Origin: Stenotrophomonas raiganjensis (SeqCode)
GTDB lineage: Bacteria > Pseudomonadota > Gammaproteobacteria > Xanthomonadales > Xanthomonadaceae
Assembly: GCF_030658505.1 (NCBI RefSeq)
Contig: NZ_JAUTXR010000175.1
Span: forward strand, 1 to 46,880
Direction: 5' to 3'
DNA length: 46,880 nt
Positions 35,746-43,808 of the stretch are shown here, piece after piece (within the stretch, counting starts at the first letter, position 1; every line of letters starts with the position of its first letter). The notes beneath the pieces were generated by a model, which worked only from the letters and a program-made list of their open reading frames with translations, ran no database searches and had not been told where the DNA came from. A program made the translations under genes and the position numbers.

Positions 35746-37098
35746 ATGACTGCTTTCGACAAACACCAGGTTTCCCGCTTCCGCTTCGTCCGCTGCGAAT
35801 TCGCCGCGGAGACCGGCGTGGCCAAGCTGGTCTACGCCTTTGATGATGGCCCGGAGATGGTGGAAACCATCACCGTGCCGGGCGCCCCGTTCGTGCTGGA
35901 CGAGGCGCGCGCGGCCGCCGTGCAGCGCGCGCTGCAGTTGCTGCACCTGATCGCCGGTGTCAGTTACTACAAGGCCGGCGTGCCAGAGACCGTCAGCATC
36001 GACAGCTACGCCATCGATGCCGGTACCGCGGCGCTGGTGGAGACGGTCTACCTCAATGGCCTGGGCGAGTTCGCCTACCGCAATGGCCTGAACCTGCGCG
36101 GCCGCTTCCGCCTGCCGGTGCAGGGCGAGGTGGTGAACGCGCCGGTGCTGGGCCTGCAGCCGCACGCGCTGGTGGCCATCGGTGGCGGCAAGGATTCGCT
36201 GGTCAGCATCGAAGCGCTGCGCCGTGCAGGCGTGGACGAGACGGTGACCTGGATCGGTGGTTCGCAGCTGATCCGCGCCTGTGCCGAGCGTACCGGCCTG
36301 CCGACGCTGAACCTGGGCCGCGCGCTGGCCCCGGAACTGTTCGAGCTCAACCGCCAGGGCGCGTGGAACGGGCATATTCCGGTCACCGCGGTGAACTCGG
36401 CGATCATGGTGCTGGCCGCGCTGCTGCAGGGCGTGGACCAGGTGGTGTTCTCCAACGAGCGCTCTGCCAGCTACGGCAGCCAGATTCCGGGCACCGGCGA
36501 AGTGAACCACCAGTGGTCCAAGGGCTGGGCGTTCGAGCAGGCGTTCGGCAGCCATGTGCAGACGCACGTGGCGGCGGACCTGCAGTACTACTCGCTGCTG
36601 CGCCCGATGTCGGAGCTGGCGGTGGCCCGCCAGTTCGCCAAGACCGATTTCTACGACGCGCACTTCTCCAGCTGCAACCGCAATTTCCACATCCTTGGCG
36701 AGCGCCCGGTGAACCGCTGGTGCGGCGTCTGCCCGAAGTGCCACTTCGTGTTCCTGGCGCTGGCCCCGTTCATGCCGAAGACACGCCTGGTTCGCATTTT
36801 CGGCCGCAACCTGCTGGACGATGCCGAACAGGCCGCTGGCTTCGACGCGCTGCTGGAATTCCAGGACCACAAGCCGTTCGAGTGCGTGGGCGAAGGCCGC
36901 GAATCGCGTGCGGCGATGGCGACCCTGGCGCAGCGCCCGGAATGGAAGGAAGACGTGCTGGTGAAGCGCTTCTGCAATGAGATCCAGCCGCAGCTGGATG
37001 CCGCCGAACTGGAACTGGCACCGCTGCTGCAGCTGCAGGGCGAGCACCGCGTTCCGGCTGCGCTGTGGGAACGGGTGCGTGAAGATTTCGAAGCTTGA
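35746..37098 (+). CDS. murL: UDP-MurNAc-L-Ala-L-Glu epimerase MurL
   Basis: A 450-residue MurL. It epimerises the terminal L-glutamate of UDP-MurNAc-L-Ala-L-Glu to D-glutamate in an ATP-dependent step, so the usual glutamate racemase route is bypassed. Recognised by the ATP-pyrophosphatase-like GGGKDS (146-151), [20 protein letters not shown], and the cysteine-rich [13 protein letters not shown]. The pathway was established in Xanthomonas oryzae, where murL and murD2 are adjacent as here. The downstream murD2 start lies inside its last codons, so expression is coupled. Confidence 0.92.
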   Translation: MTAFDKHQVSRFRFVRCEFAAETGVAKLVYAFDDGPEMVETITVPGAPFVLDEARAAAVQRALQLLHLIAGVSYYKAGVPETVSIDSYAIDAGTAALVETVYLNGLGEFAYRNGLNLRGRFRLPVQGEVVNAPVLGLQPHALVAIGGGKDSLVSIEALRRAGVDETVTWIGGSQLIRACAERTGLPTLNLGRALAPELFELNRQGAWNGHIPVTAVNSAIMVLAALLQGVDQVVFSNERSASYGSQIPGTGEVNHQWSKGWAFEQAFGSHVQTHVAADLQYYSLLRPMSELAVARQFAKTDFYDAHFSSCNRNFHILGERPVNRWCGVCPKCHFVFLALAPFMPKTRLVRIFGRNLLDDAEQAAGFDALLEFQDHKPFECVGEGRESRAAMATLAQRPEWKEDVLVKRFCNEIQPQLDAAELELAPLLQLQGEHRVPAALWERVREDFEA

Positions 37099-38488
37099 AG
37101 GAAAGCGCGTTGCGCTGTGGGGCTGGGGCCGCGAGGGCCGCGCTGCGTTTGCGGTACTGCGTGAGCGCCTGCCCGCGCTTGGCCTGAGCCTGTTCTGCCC
37201 GGCCGCTGAAGCCGAAGCCGCGCGTGCGGAAACGCAGGGCGTGCTGGATGTGCGGGGTGAGCCGAGCGCCGAGGCGCTGGCGGCGTTCGACGTGGTGATC
37301 AAATCGCCCGGCATCAGCCCTTACCAGCCGATCGCGCTGGCGGCCGCAGGGCAGGGCACCATCTTCATCGGTGGCACCGCGCTGTGGTTCGCCGAACACG
37401 CGGCCGACGACGGCATCGTGCACGACACCGTGTGCGTGACCGGCACCAAGGGCAAGAGCACCACCACCGCGCTGGTCGCGCACCTGCTGCGTGCCGCCGG
37501 GCATCGTACCGGCCTGGTCGGCAACATCGGCCTGCCGCTGCTGGAAGTGCTGGATCCGCAGCCAGCGCCGGAATACTGGGCGGTGGAACTATCCAGCTAC
37601 CAGACCGGCGAAGTGGCACGCAGCGGCGCCCACCCGCAGGTGGCGGTGGTGCTGAACCTGTTCCCGGAACACCTGGACTGGCACGGCAGCGAACAGCGCT
37701 ACATCGACGACAAGCTGCGGCTGGTGACCGAAGCCGCGCCGCGCATCGCCGTGCTCAATGCCGCCGATCCGCACCTGGCCGCGCTGTCGCTGCCTGACAG
37801 CGAAGTGATTTGGTTCAACCAGCCGCAGGGCTGGCACATGCGCGGTGACATCGTGCATCGCGGCGAGCAGGCCGTGTTTGATACCCGCAACACGCCGCTG
37901 CCGGGCCGTCACAACCGCGGCAACCTGTGCGCGGTGCTGGCCGCGCTGGAAGCGCTGGGGCTGGATGCAGTGGCGCTGGCACCGGCGGTGCAGGATTTCC
38001 GTCCGCTGCCGAACCGCCTGCAGGGCATCGGCGTGGCCGATGGCCTGACCTACGTCAACGATTCGATCAGCACCACGCCGCATGCCAGCCTGGCCGCGCT
38101 GGAGTGCTTTGCCGGCCAGCGCATCGCGCTGCTGGTCGGCGGTCACGACCGTGGCCTGGACTGGACCGATTTCATGCAGCACATGGCGCACGACGTGCCG
38201 CCGGTGGAGATCGTGACCATGGGCAGCAACGGCCCGCGCATCCACGCGATGCTGCAGCCGCTGGCCGATGCCGGCCGCTTCGGCCTGCACGCCGCCGGCG
38301 ATCTGCCCGAGGCGATGGCGCTGGCACGTGCCGCGCTGGGCGCGCAGGGTGGGGTGGTGCTGCTGTCGCCGGGTGCCCCGAGTTTCGGTGCCTATCGCGA
38401 TTACGTGGCGCGTGGCCGCCATTTTGCCGAGCTGGCCGGTTTCGACCCGGAGAGCATCAGCGCGATTCCCGGGCTGGGTATCGCTTGA
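37079..38488 (+). CDS. murD2: UDP-MurNAc-L-alanine--L-glutamate ligase MurD2
   Basis: A 469-residue Mur ligase. MurD2 adds L-glutamate, not D-glutamate, to UDP-MurNAc-L-Ala, and MurL then inverts it. The P-loop is GTKGKST (122-128), the central domain has VELSSYQTG and [12 protein letters not shown], and the C-terminal domain has the [11 protein letters not shown] block. The GTG start at 37079 ([13 protein letters not shown]) overlaps murL by 20 bases and gives the expected length; the frame is open further upstream but has no Mur-type sequence. Confidence 0.9.
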   Translation: MKISKLEGKRVALWGWGREGRAAFAVLRERLPALGLSLFCPAAEAEAARAETQGVLDVRGEPSAEALAAFDVVIKSPGISPYQPIALAAAGQGTIFIGGTALWFAEHAADDGIVHDTVCVTGTKGKSTTTALVAHLLRAAGHRTGLVGNIGLPLLEVLDPQPAPEYWAVELSSYQTGEVARSGAHPQVAVVLNLFPEHLDWHGSEQRYIDDKLRLVTEAAPRIAVLNAADPHLAALSLPDSEVIWFNQPQGWHMRGDIVHRGEQAVFDTRNTPLPGRHNRGNLCAVLAALEALGLDAVALAPAVQDFRPLPNRLQGIGVADGLTYVNDSISTTPHASLAALECFAGQRIALLVGGHDRGLDWTDFMQHMAHDVPPVEIVTMGSNGPRIHAMLQPLADAGRFGLHAAGDLPEAMALARAALGAQGGVVLLSPGAPSFGAYRDYVARGRHFAELAGFDPESISAIPGLGIA

Positions 38489-38490
38489 AG

Positions 38491-38514
38491 GTAGTGCCGA
38501 CCGCTGGCCGGCAA
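38491..38514 (+). repeat. SMAG/REP palindrome
   Basis: GTAGTGCCGACCGCTGGCCG, directly after the murD2 stop. Confidence 0.7.
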
Positions 38515-38529
38515 CCTCTGGAGACATTC

Positions 38530-38552
38530 ATCCACGCATGGCGTGGATCTAC
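38530..38552 (-). repeat. SMAG/REP palindrome
   Basis: On the minus strand: GTAG followed by ATCCACGC CAT GCGTGGAT. Middle element of three. Confidence 0.7.
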
Positions 38553-38583
38553 TGCAGGGCCGAGCCCACGCCCGTCGCCGTTT

Positions 38584-38607
38584 GTAGAGCCGAGCCCATG
38601 CTCGGCT
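38584..38607 (+). repeat. SMAG/REP palindrome
   Basis: GTAGAGCCGAGCCCATGCTC. Third of three, ending just before the SUKH gene stop. Confidence 0.75.
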
Positions 38608-38612
38608 GGGTT

Positions 38613-39203
38613 TCAATCGTCGTCCTGATCGATGAACGCGTAATCGCGATCAATCAGCTCCTGCAGGTACACATCGAAGCTCGGCGCGATCACCGCGTAG
38701 CTGTCCGGATCGTGCAGGTAGCGCACCACCTGCCCAACCGTGCCACCCGGCGCCGGATCAAAATCCAGGTACAGCATCGAGGTGCCGCCGTTGTTCATGC
38801 AGTGCGAGAAGCACAATCTGCGGTTCATCGGCAGGTCGGCGTCGATGCCTTCACCCAGGATCTCCGGCTCGTCATCCAGCCATTCCTCGTAGATGGAGCG
38901 GATGCTGTCGTCCCACTGCTGCTGGTCCTCGAAGATCTGCGCGACCGAGCGCAGGTAGTACGGGTAATCGCCCACATCTGAACCCAGCATCAGCACGCAG
39001 ACCTCGCCGCCGGGGTACTCGCGGAAGTGGGTGCCATCCACGCGGGACAGCAGTTCCACCAGGCTGTCCGGCACCTGCGGCCACTGCGCACGCAGGCGCT
39101 GCAGGTCTTCGGCGCTGGCGCCCTGCACATGGGCCCAGTGCGGAGCATCATCGGCAGGCAGGCGTGGGATCAGGCCAGACACAAAGCGATCAACAAGGTT
39201 CAT
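38613..39203 (-). CDS. SUKH-family (SMI1/KNR4) protein
   Basis: A 196-residue SMI1/KNR4-like protein. The SUKH fold is indicated by LPDSLVELLSRVDGT-type helix text (QVPDSLVELLSRVDGTHF, about 43-60), acidic loops, MLYLDFDPAPGGTVGQVV and a terminal VYLQELIDRDY helix. In bacteria, many SUKH proteins are immunity partners of contact-dependent or polymorphic toxins; others are regulatory. No toxin gene is visible here. It is divergent from a second SUKH gene. Confidence 0.82.
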   Translation of the reverse strand: MNLVDRFVSGLIPRLPADDAPHWAHVQGASAEDLQRLRAQWPQVPDSLVELLSRVDGTHFREYPGGEVCVLMLGSDVGDYPYYLRSVAQIFEDQQQWDDSIRSIYEEWLDDEPEILGEGIDADLPMNRRLCFSHCMNNGGTSMLYLDFDPAPGGTVGQVVRYLHDPDSYAVIAPSFDVYLQELIDRDYAFIDQDDD

Positions 39204-39340
39204 TCAGTTCGCAAGGTTGATGAGCAAAGGGCACAAGATTTCAATCAAAGCCGCGCCTTGCTGGTAGTGTAGTCCAGTGCGTTTTGTCCGGCGGGATCGC
39301 CGACAATCCGTAGAGTTTTCAGAATGTGAAGAGGCGAAGC

Positions 39341-39760
39341 ATGAAACTCATAGGGCAGGAGCAACGGCTTACCCGTGAAGACCTCTGCGACTTCTCAAAA
39401 AGTACAGGTTTGAGGCTCTCTGATGAGTTCTCGGACTTTTACCTGATGAACAACGGCGGATATCCGGATATTCGTCCGGACGAGGCGAATCCACTTCTGC
39501 TGAATAGCTTTCTTTCGATCCGCTACGGTGATGCGACGATTGACGCTGTTTACCAATCGCTGGTGAGAGGCAACCCGGCGCTGGAGGGGTTGGTTCCCTT
39601 CGCTTACGACGATTGCGGGAATGTTTTCTTGTTGTCCGGAAAGCCCGGTATGCCTGAAGAGGTCTTTCTCTGGTTGCCGGGGGAGAAGGAGCAGGAGACC
39701 ATTTTCAGCTCATTCGTTGAATTTCTTCATGCCCTCTACGAAGAGAAGGAGTGCCGCTGA
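39341..39760 (+). CDS. SUKH-family (SMI1/KNR4) protein, lower-GC
   Basis: A 139-residue SMI1/KNR4-like protein: SDEFSDFYLMNNGGYPDI (about 28-45) is the family block after the N-terminal helix, followed by GLVPFAYDDCGNVFLLS, the family edge-strand motif, and a C-terminal SFVEFLHALYEEK helix. ATG 39341 has GAGG 6 bases upstream; a GTG at 39326 is less likely. Base and codon use are visibly more AT-rich than the surroundings, which suggests recent transfer. It may be an orphan immunity gene. Confidence 0.8.
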   Translation: MKLIGQEQRLTREDLCDFSKSTGLRLSDEFSDFYLMNNGGYPDIRPDEANPLLLNSFLSIRYGDATIDAVYQSLVRGNPALEGLVPFAYDDCGNVFLLSGKPGMPEEVFLWLPGEKEQETIFSSFVEFLHALYEEKECR

Positions 39761-39820
39761 AGCGGTGGCCTGTAACCTCAACCACACCTGCGTCACGCCG
39801 CCAATGCAGAATGCGACGCG

Positions 39821-39860
39821 GGAGGGGCGATTACGGCTTAATCCCCTCCGTCCCCTTTTT
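39821..39860. repeat. Xanthomonad intergenic hairpin repeat, copy B
   Basis: GATTACGGCTTAATCCCCTC followed by CGTCCCCTTTTT, differing from copy A (10722-10762) by one base over about 31. The stem is GATTA/TAATC extended through a bulge. It lies just upstream of the dienelactone-hydrolase gene. Confidence 0.75.
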
Positions 39861-39876
39861 CTTGCGGAGCAGGCGC

Positions 39877-40662
39877 ATGAATCGTTGGCGATGCGGTGTG
39901 GCGGTGATGCTGGGGCTGGCGGCGATGCCGGCGTGGGCGGCAATGAAGACCCAGCCGGTGGAGTGGAAACACCAGGGCACGACCTTCAGTGGCGTGCTGG
40001 TCTACGACGATGGCGGGCATGACAAGCGCCCCGGCCTGGTAATGGTGCCGAACTGGAAGGGTGTGAACGAATCGGCGGTCGAGAAGGCCAAGCAGTTGGC
40101 CGGCGACGACTACGTGGTGCTGGTGGCCGATGTGTACGGCAAGGGCGTTCGGCCGAAGACCGATGCCGAGGCCGGGCCGGTGGCCAGCAAGCTGCGCAAT
40201 GACCGGCCGCTGCTGCGTGCGCGTGCGCTGGAGGCAGTGAACGTGCTCAAGGCGCAGGCCGGCAAGGTGCCGCTGGATGCCAGCCGGATCGGTGCCGTGG
40301 GCTTCTGCTTCGGCGGCACCACGGTGCTGGAACTGGCCCGGGCCGGTGCGCCATTGGCCGGTGTGGTCAGCCTGCATGGTGGGCTGGGTTCGCCGCTGCC
40401 GGCGCAGGCCGGTGGCACGCACCCGTCGGTGCTGGTGCTCAACGGGGCCGATGACAAGAGCGTCACCGCCGAGGACATCGCCGGTTTCCAGAAGGAAATG
40501 AACGCGGCCAAGGTCGATTGGGAGTTCACCAACTACAGCGGTGCGGTGCACTGCTTCGCCGAGCGCGACGCCAACAGCCCGCCGGGCTGCCAGTACAACG
40601 AACGGGCGGCCAAGCGCGCATGGAAGGCGCTGGATGAATTCTTCGAGGAGCGCTTCCGGTAA
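39877..40662 (+). CDS. Exported dienelactone hydrolase-family protein
   Basis: A 261-residue alpha/beta hydrolase of the dienelactone hydrolase family. Unlike most members it has a signal peptide (1-21, ending PAWA). Catalytic residues are C144 in GFCFGG, D192 or D193 in ADDKS and H225 in VHCFAE, the family Cys-Asp-His triad. In the periplasm it would hydrolyse an unknown ester or lactone. A GGAG lies 9 bases before ATG 39877. Confidence 0.86.
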   Translation: MNRWRCGVAVMLGLAAMPAWAAMKTQPVEWKHQGTTFSGVLVYDDGGHDKRPGLVMVPNWKGVNESAVEKAKQLAGDDYVVLVADVYGKGVRPKTDAEAGPVASKLRNDRPLLRARALEAVNVLKAQAGKVPLDASRIGAVGFCFGGTTVLELARAGAPLAGVVSLHGGLGSPLPAQAGGTHPSVLVLNGADDKSVTAEDIAGFQKEMNAAKVDWEFTNYSGAVHCFAERDANSPPGCQYNERAAKRAWKALDEFFEERFR

Positions 40663-40670
40663 ACAAATGC

Positions 40671-40691
40671 GTGCCGACCGTTGGTCGGCAC
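40671..40691. repeat. REP-like palindrome
   Basis: GTGCCGACC gtt GGTCGGCAC, a perfect 9-base stem lacking the GTAG head, between the convergent hydrolase and ispB genes. The core equals the palindrome at 12099. Confidence 0.6.
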
Positions 40692-40702
40692 ACCTCAACC
40701 CA

Positions 40703-41701
40703 TCAATGCGAGCGCTGCACCGCGTAACGGGCCAGGCCGCGCAGGGCGGCAACCGCATCGTTGTCGGCCAGGCCATCGAGCGCACGCTCGGCGGCTTCGG
40801 CGTACTCCTCGGCGCGGCGGCGGCTGTACTCCAGGCCACCGGTGGCGCGGATCGCGGCCAGCACTTCCGGCATCGCCGAGGCATCGCCGTCCTGCACGAT
40901 GGTGCGCAGGCGCTCACGGGTGGCGTCGTCGGAGTGCGCCATCGCGTGGATCAGCGGCAGCGTCGCCTTGCCTTCGGCCAGATCATCGCCCAGGTTCTTG
41001 CCCAGTTCCTCGGCGTTGGCCGAGTAGTCCAGTACGTCGTCGGCGATCTGGAACGCGTAGCCCAAGTGCATGCCGTAGTCGAACAGGGCCTGCTGGGTGG
41101 CTTCGTCCACGCCGCTGGCCAGCGCGCCCAGGCGGGTACCGGCAGCGAACAGCACCGCGGTCTTGCGCTCGATCACGCGCAGGTAGGCGGCTTCGTCGGT
41201 ATCGGGGTTGTGCACGTGCAGCAGCTGCAGCACTTCACCTTCGGCGATGCGGTTGGTGGCGTCGGCCAGGATCTGCATCACCGGCATGCGCTCCAGCTCG
41301 ACCATCAGCTGGAAGCTGCGCGAGTACAGGAAGTCGCCGACCAGCACGCTCGGTGCATTGCCCCACAGTGCGTTGGCGGTGCTGCGGCCACGGCGCAGGC
41401 TGGACTCGTCCACCACATCGTCGTGCAGCAGGGTGGAGGTGTGGATGAACTCGATGATCGCCGCCAGCTGGTGGTGCTCCGGGCCGGCCTGGCCGACCGC
41501 ATGGCCGGCCAGCATCACCAGCATCGGGCGCAGGCGTTTGCCGCCGGCGGAAATGATGTGGTCGGCGATCTGGTTGATCAGCACGACGTCCGAGGACAGC
41601 CGGCGCCGGATCAGAGCGTCGACGGCGGCCATGTCGGCCGCGGCAAGCGACTGGATCTGGGGCAGGCCCAGGGCGGGACGGGTGTCTTCGGTGATGGTCA
41701 T
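40703..41701 (-). CDS. ispB: Octaprenyl diphosphate synthase
   Basis: A 332-residue trans-prenyltransferase that extends farnesyl diphosphate with isopentenyl units for the ubiquinone side chain. The first aspartate-rich motif is DDVVD (94-98, in LLHDDVVDESSLRRG) and the second is DDVLD in FQIADDVLDY. GGKRLRP (53-59) binds diphosphate. Length and motif residues match E. coli IspB. A shorter-chain synthase is possible. It is divergent from the alpha-glucosidase gene. Confidence 0.9.
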   Translation of the reverse strand: MTITEDTRPALGLPQIQSLAAADMAAVDALIRRRLSSDVVLINQIADHIISAGGKRLRPMLVMLAGHAVGQAGPEHHQLAAIIEFIHTSTLLHDDVVDESSLRRGRSTANALWGNAPSVLVGDFLYSRSFQLMVELERMPVMQILADATNRIAEGEVLQLLHVHNPDTDEAAYLRVIERKTAVLFAAGTRLGALASGVDEATQQALFDYGMHLGYAFQIADDVLDYSANAEELGKNLGDDLAEGKATLPLIHAMAHSDDATRERLRTIVQDGDASAMPEVLAAIRATGGLEYSRRRAEEYAEAAERALDGLADNDAVAALRGLARYAVQRSH

Positions 41702-41807
41702 GCGATCAGGCTTTCAGGCTCACTGCTGATTATAGGCGCTGGCCGTGAATTCGGGCGCAAACCGGCCCGACCGGAGGGCGCCGCCCCGGTGTGGCCTGCC
41801 GTCCGCG

Positions 41808-41821
41808 TGAATACGTATGCA
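41808..41821 (+). promoter_or_regulatory. Putative shared sugar-locus operator upstream of alpha-glucosidase
   Basis: TGAATACGTATGCA, a near-perfect palindrome around ACGT (one mismatched pair), 95 bases before the start codon. The same 16 bases (with the following GG) occur upstream of the TonB receptor at 46685-46700 in the same orientation relative to its gene. Confidence 0.6.
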
Positions 41822-41916
41822 GGTTGCGCCATGCCCGGGAGGGCGCCGCTAAGCTTGCCGGAACAGGATTTCGGCCCGCTCCCGGCGGGTCCCGCATGCC
41901 CGGAGGGGGGCTGTCG

Positions 41917-43530
41917 ATGTCGCACTATCCATGGTGGCGCGGAGCCGTCATCTACCAGATCTACCCGCGCAGCTACCTCGATGCCGACGGCGATGGCGTG
42001 GGCGACCTGCCGGGCATCATCCAGCGCCTGGACCATATTGCCGCGCTGGGCGTGGACGCGATCTGGATCTCGCCGTTCTTCAAGTCGCCGATGGCCGATT
42101 TCGGCTATGACATTGCCGACTACCGCGACGTCGACCCGCTGTTCGGCAGCCTGGACGACTTCGACCGCCTGCTGGCCAAGGCGCACGACCTGGGCCTGAA
42201 GGTGATGATCGACCAGGTGTTGAGCCATACCTCGATCGAGCACGCCTGGTTCCGCGAGAGCCGCCAGGACCGCAGTAATCCGAAGGCGGACTGGTACGTC
42301 TGGGCCGACCCGCGCGAGGACGGCACCCCGCCCAACAACTGGCTGTCGCTGTTCGGCGGCGGCGCCTGGCAGTGGGAACCGCGCCGTGAGCAGTACTACC
42401 TGCACAACTTCCTGGTCGACCAGCCGGACCTGAACTTCCACAACCCGGACGTGCAGCAGGCCACCCTGGACAATGTGCGGTTCTGGCTGGACCGCGGCGT
42501 GGACGGCTTCCGCCTGGATGCGATCAACTTCTGCTTCCACGATGCACAACTGCGCGACAACCCGGCCAAGCCGGCGGAGAAGCGTTTCGGCCGTGGCTTC
42601 AGCCCGGACAACCCGTACGCCTACCAGTACCACTATTACAACAACACCCAGCCGGAGAACCTGCCGTTCCTGGAGCGCCTGCGCGGGCTGCTGGACGAGT
42701 ATCCGGGGGCGGTCAGCCTGGGCGAGATCTCTTCGGAAGACTCGTTGGCCACCACCGCTGAATACACCCGCGATGGCCGCCTGCACATGGGCTACAGCTT
42801 CGAACTGCTGGTGGATGACTACAGCGCGGCCTACATCCGCGATACGGTCTCGCGGTTGGAGGCGGCGATGACCGAAGGCTGGCCGTGCTGGGCGGTTTCG
42901 AATCACGACGTGGAGCGGGCGGTCAGCCGCTGGGGCGGCCACCCGGCTGACCCGCGCCTGGCGCGGATGCTGGTGGCGATGCTGTGCTCGCTGCGCGGCT
43001 CGGTGTGCCTGTACCAGGGCGAGGAGCTGGGACTGGCCGAGGCCGAGGTGCCGTTCGAGGCCCTGCAGGATCCCTACGGCATCACCTTCTGGCCCAACTT
43101 CAAGGGGCGTGACGGCTGCCGCACCCCGTTGCCCTGGACCGATGCGCCGCTGGCCGGTTTCACGTCGGGCCAGCCGTGGCTGCCGATCCCGGACGAGCAC
43201 CGGGCGGCCGCGGTGGCCGTGCAGGCGCGCGACCCGCACTCGGTCCTGTCCGCGTTCCGCGCGTTCCTGGCCTGGCGGCATGGCCAGCCGGCGCTCCTGC
43301 ATGGCAGCATCCGGTTCATCGAAAGCGCCGAGCCAGTGCTGCTGTTCGAGCGTATGCTTGCAGATGAAACCCTCCTGCTGGCCTTCAACCTGTCGGCCGA
43401 AGCGGTGAGCCATCCGCTGCCGCCGGGCAACTGGCAGCAGGTGGCGGTGCCGGGCCCGGATGCGGGCACGGTGCAGGGCAATGAACTCCAGCTGCCGCCG
43501 CGCGCGGTGTATTGCGCCAGACGCAGCTGA
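41917..43530 (+). CDS. Alpha-glucosidase (GH13)
   Basis: A 537-residue GH13 enzyme acting on alpha-glucosides such as maltose. The barrel starts with WWRGAVIYQIYPRSY. Conserved regions are QVLSHTS (100-106), GFRLDAIN with nucleophile D201, SLGEIS with acid/base E270, and SNHDVERA with H330 and D331. There is no signal peptide, so it is cytoplasmic and acts on imported sugar. It is close to the Xanthomonas AglA/XgtA type, some of which also transglycosylate. GGAGGGGGG precedes ATG 41917, chosen for the canonical MSHYPWWRG. It is convergent with the TonB receptor. Confidence 0.9.
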   Translation: MSHYPWWRGAVIYQIYPRSYLDADGDGVGDLPGIIQRLDHIAALGVDAIWISPFFKSPMADFGYDIADYRDVDPLFGSLDDFDRLLAKAHDLGLKVMIDQVLSHTSIEHAWFRESRQDRSNPKADWYVWADPREDGTPPNNWLSLFGGGAWQWEPRREQYYLHNFLVDQPDLNFHNPDVQQATLDNVRFWLDRGVDGFRLDAINFCFHDAQLRDNPAKPAEKRFGRGFSPDNPYAYQYHYYNNTQPENLPFLERLRGLLDEYPGAVSLGEISSEDSLATTAEYTRDGRLHMGYSFELLVDDYSAAYIRDTVSRLEAAMTEGWPCWAVSNHDVERAVSRWGGHPADPRLARMLVAMLCSLRGSVCLYQGEELGLAEAEVPFEALQDPYGITFWPNFKGRDGCRTPLPWTDAPLAGFTSGQPWLPIPDEHRAAAVAVQARDPHSVLSAFRAFLAWRHGQPALLHGSIRFIESAEPVLLFERMLADETLLLAFNLSAEAVSHPLPPGNWQQVAVPGPDAGTVQGNELQLPPRAVYCARRS

Positions 43531-43557
43531 CCGTTTTCTCCGGTGGCGGTACTTGCG

Positions 43558-43589
43558 GGGACGGGGCCGAAGCGCCCTGTCCCTTTTTT
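43558..43589 (+). terminator. Rho-independent terminator of the alpha-glucosidase gene
   Basis: GGGACGGGGC, loop, GCCCTGTCCC (one G-T pair), then six T. It lies 27 bases after the stop. Confidence 0.85.
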
Positions 43590-43612
43590 GTGGTTGGAAT
43601 TCCGGTGAACGG

Positions 43613-43636
43613 CGTCCACGCATGGCGTGGATCTAC
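43613..43636 (-). repeat. SMAG/REP palindrome
   Basis: On the minus strand, GTAG followed by ATCCACGC CAT GCGTGGAC, the same core as 38530 and 12070. Confidence 0.7.
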
Positions 43637-43686
43637 GGCTTGGAACGTCGCTGCATGGGCCTTGCTGATCACGTGCCGGCATCCGC

Positions 43687-43720
43687 GCAAAAGAAAACCC
43701 GCTGCCTGCGCAGCGGGTTT
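43687..43720 (-). terminator. Rho-independent terminator for the carbohydrate-type TonB receptor
   Basis: On the minus strand, AAACCCGCTGC, loop GCAG, GCAGCGGGTTT, then TCTTTTG. It lies beyond two REP elements after the receptor stop. Confidence 0.8.
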
Positions 43721-43742
43721 CCGGTCCTGCTCCCTTTGTGTT

Positions 43743-43764
43743 GCCGGCCAGCGACCGGCGCTAC
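43743..43764 (-). repeat. SMAG/REP palindrome
   Basis: On the minus strand: GTAGCGCCGGTCGCTGGCCG. Confidence 0.65.
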
Positions 43765-43774
43765 CGGGTTCGGG

Positions 43775-43795
43775 GTGCTAGCCAGCGGCCGGCAC
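43775..43795. repeat. Degenerate REP-like palindrome
   Basis: GTGCTAGCCAGCGGCCGGCA, an imperfect inverted repeat next to the previous element and near the receptor stop. Confidence 0.5.
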
Positions 43796-43808
43796 GACCC
43801 GGCCGTGA

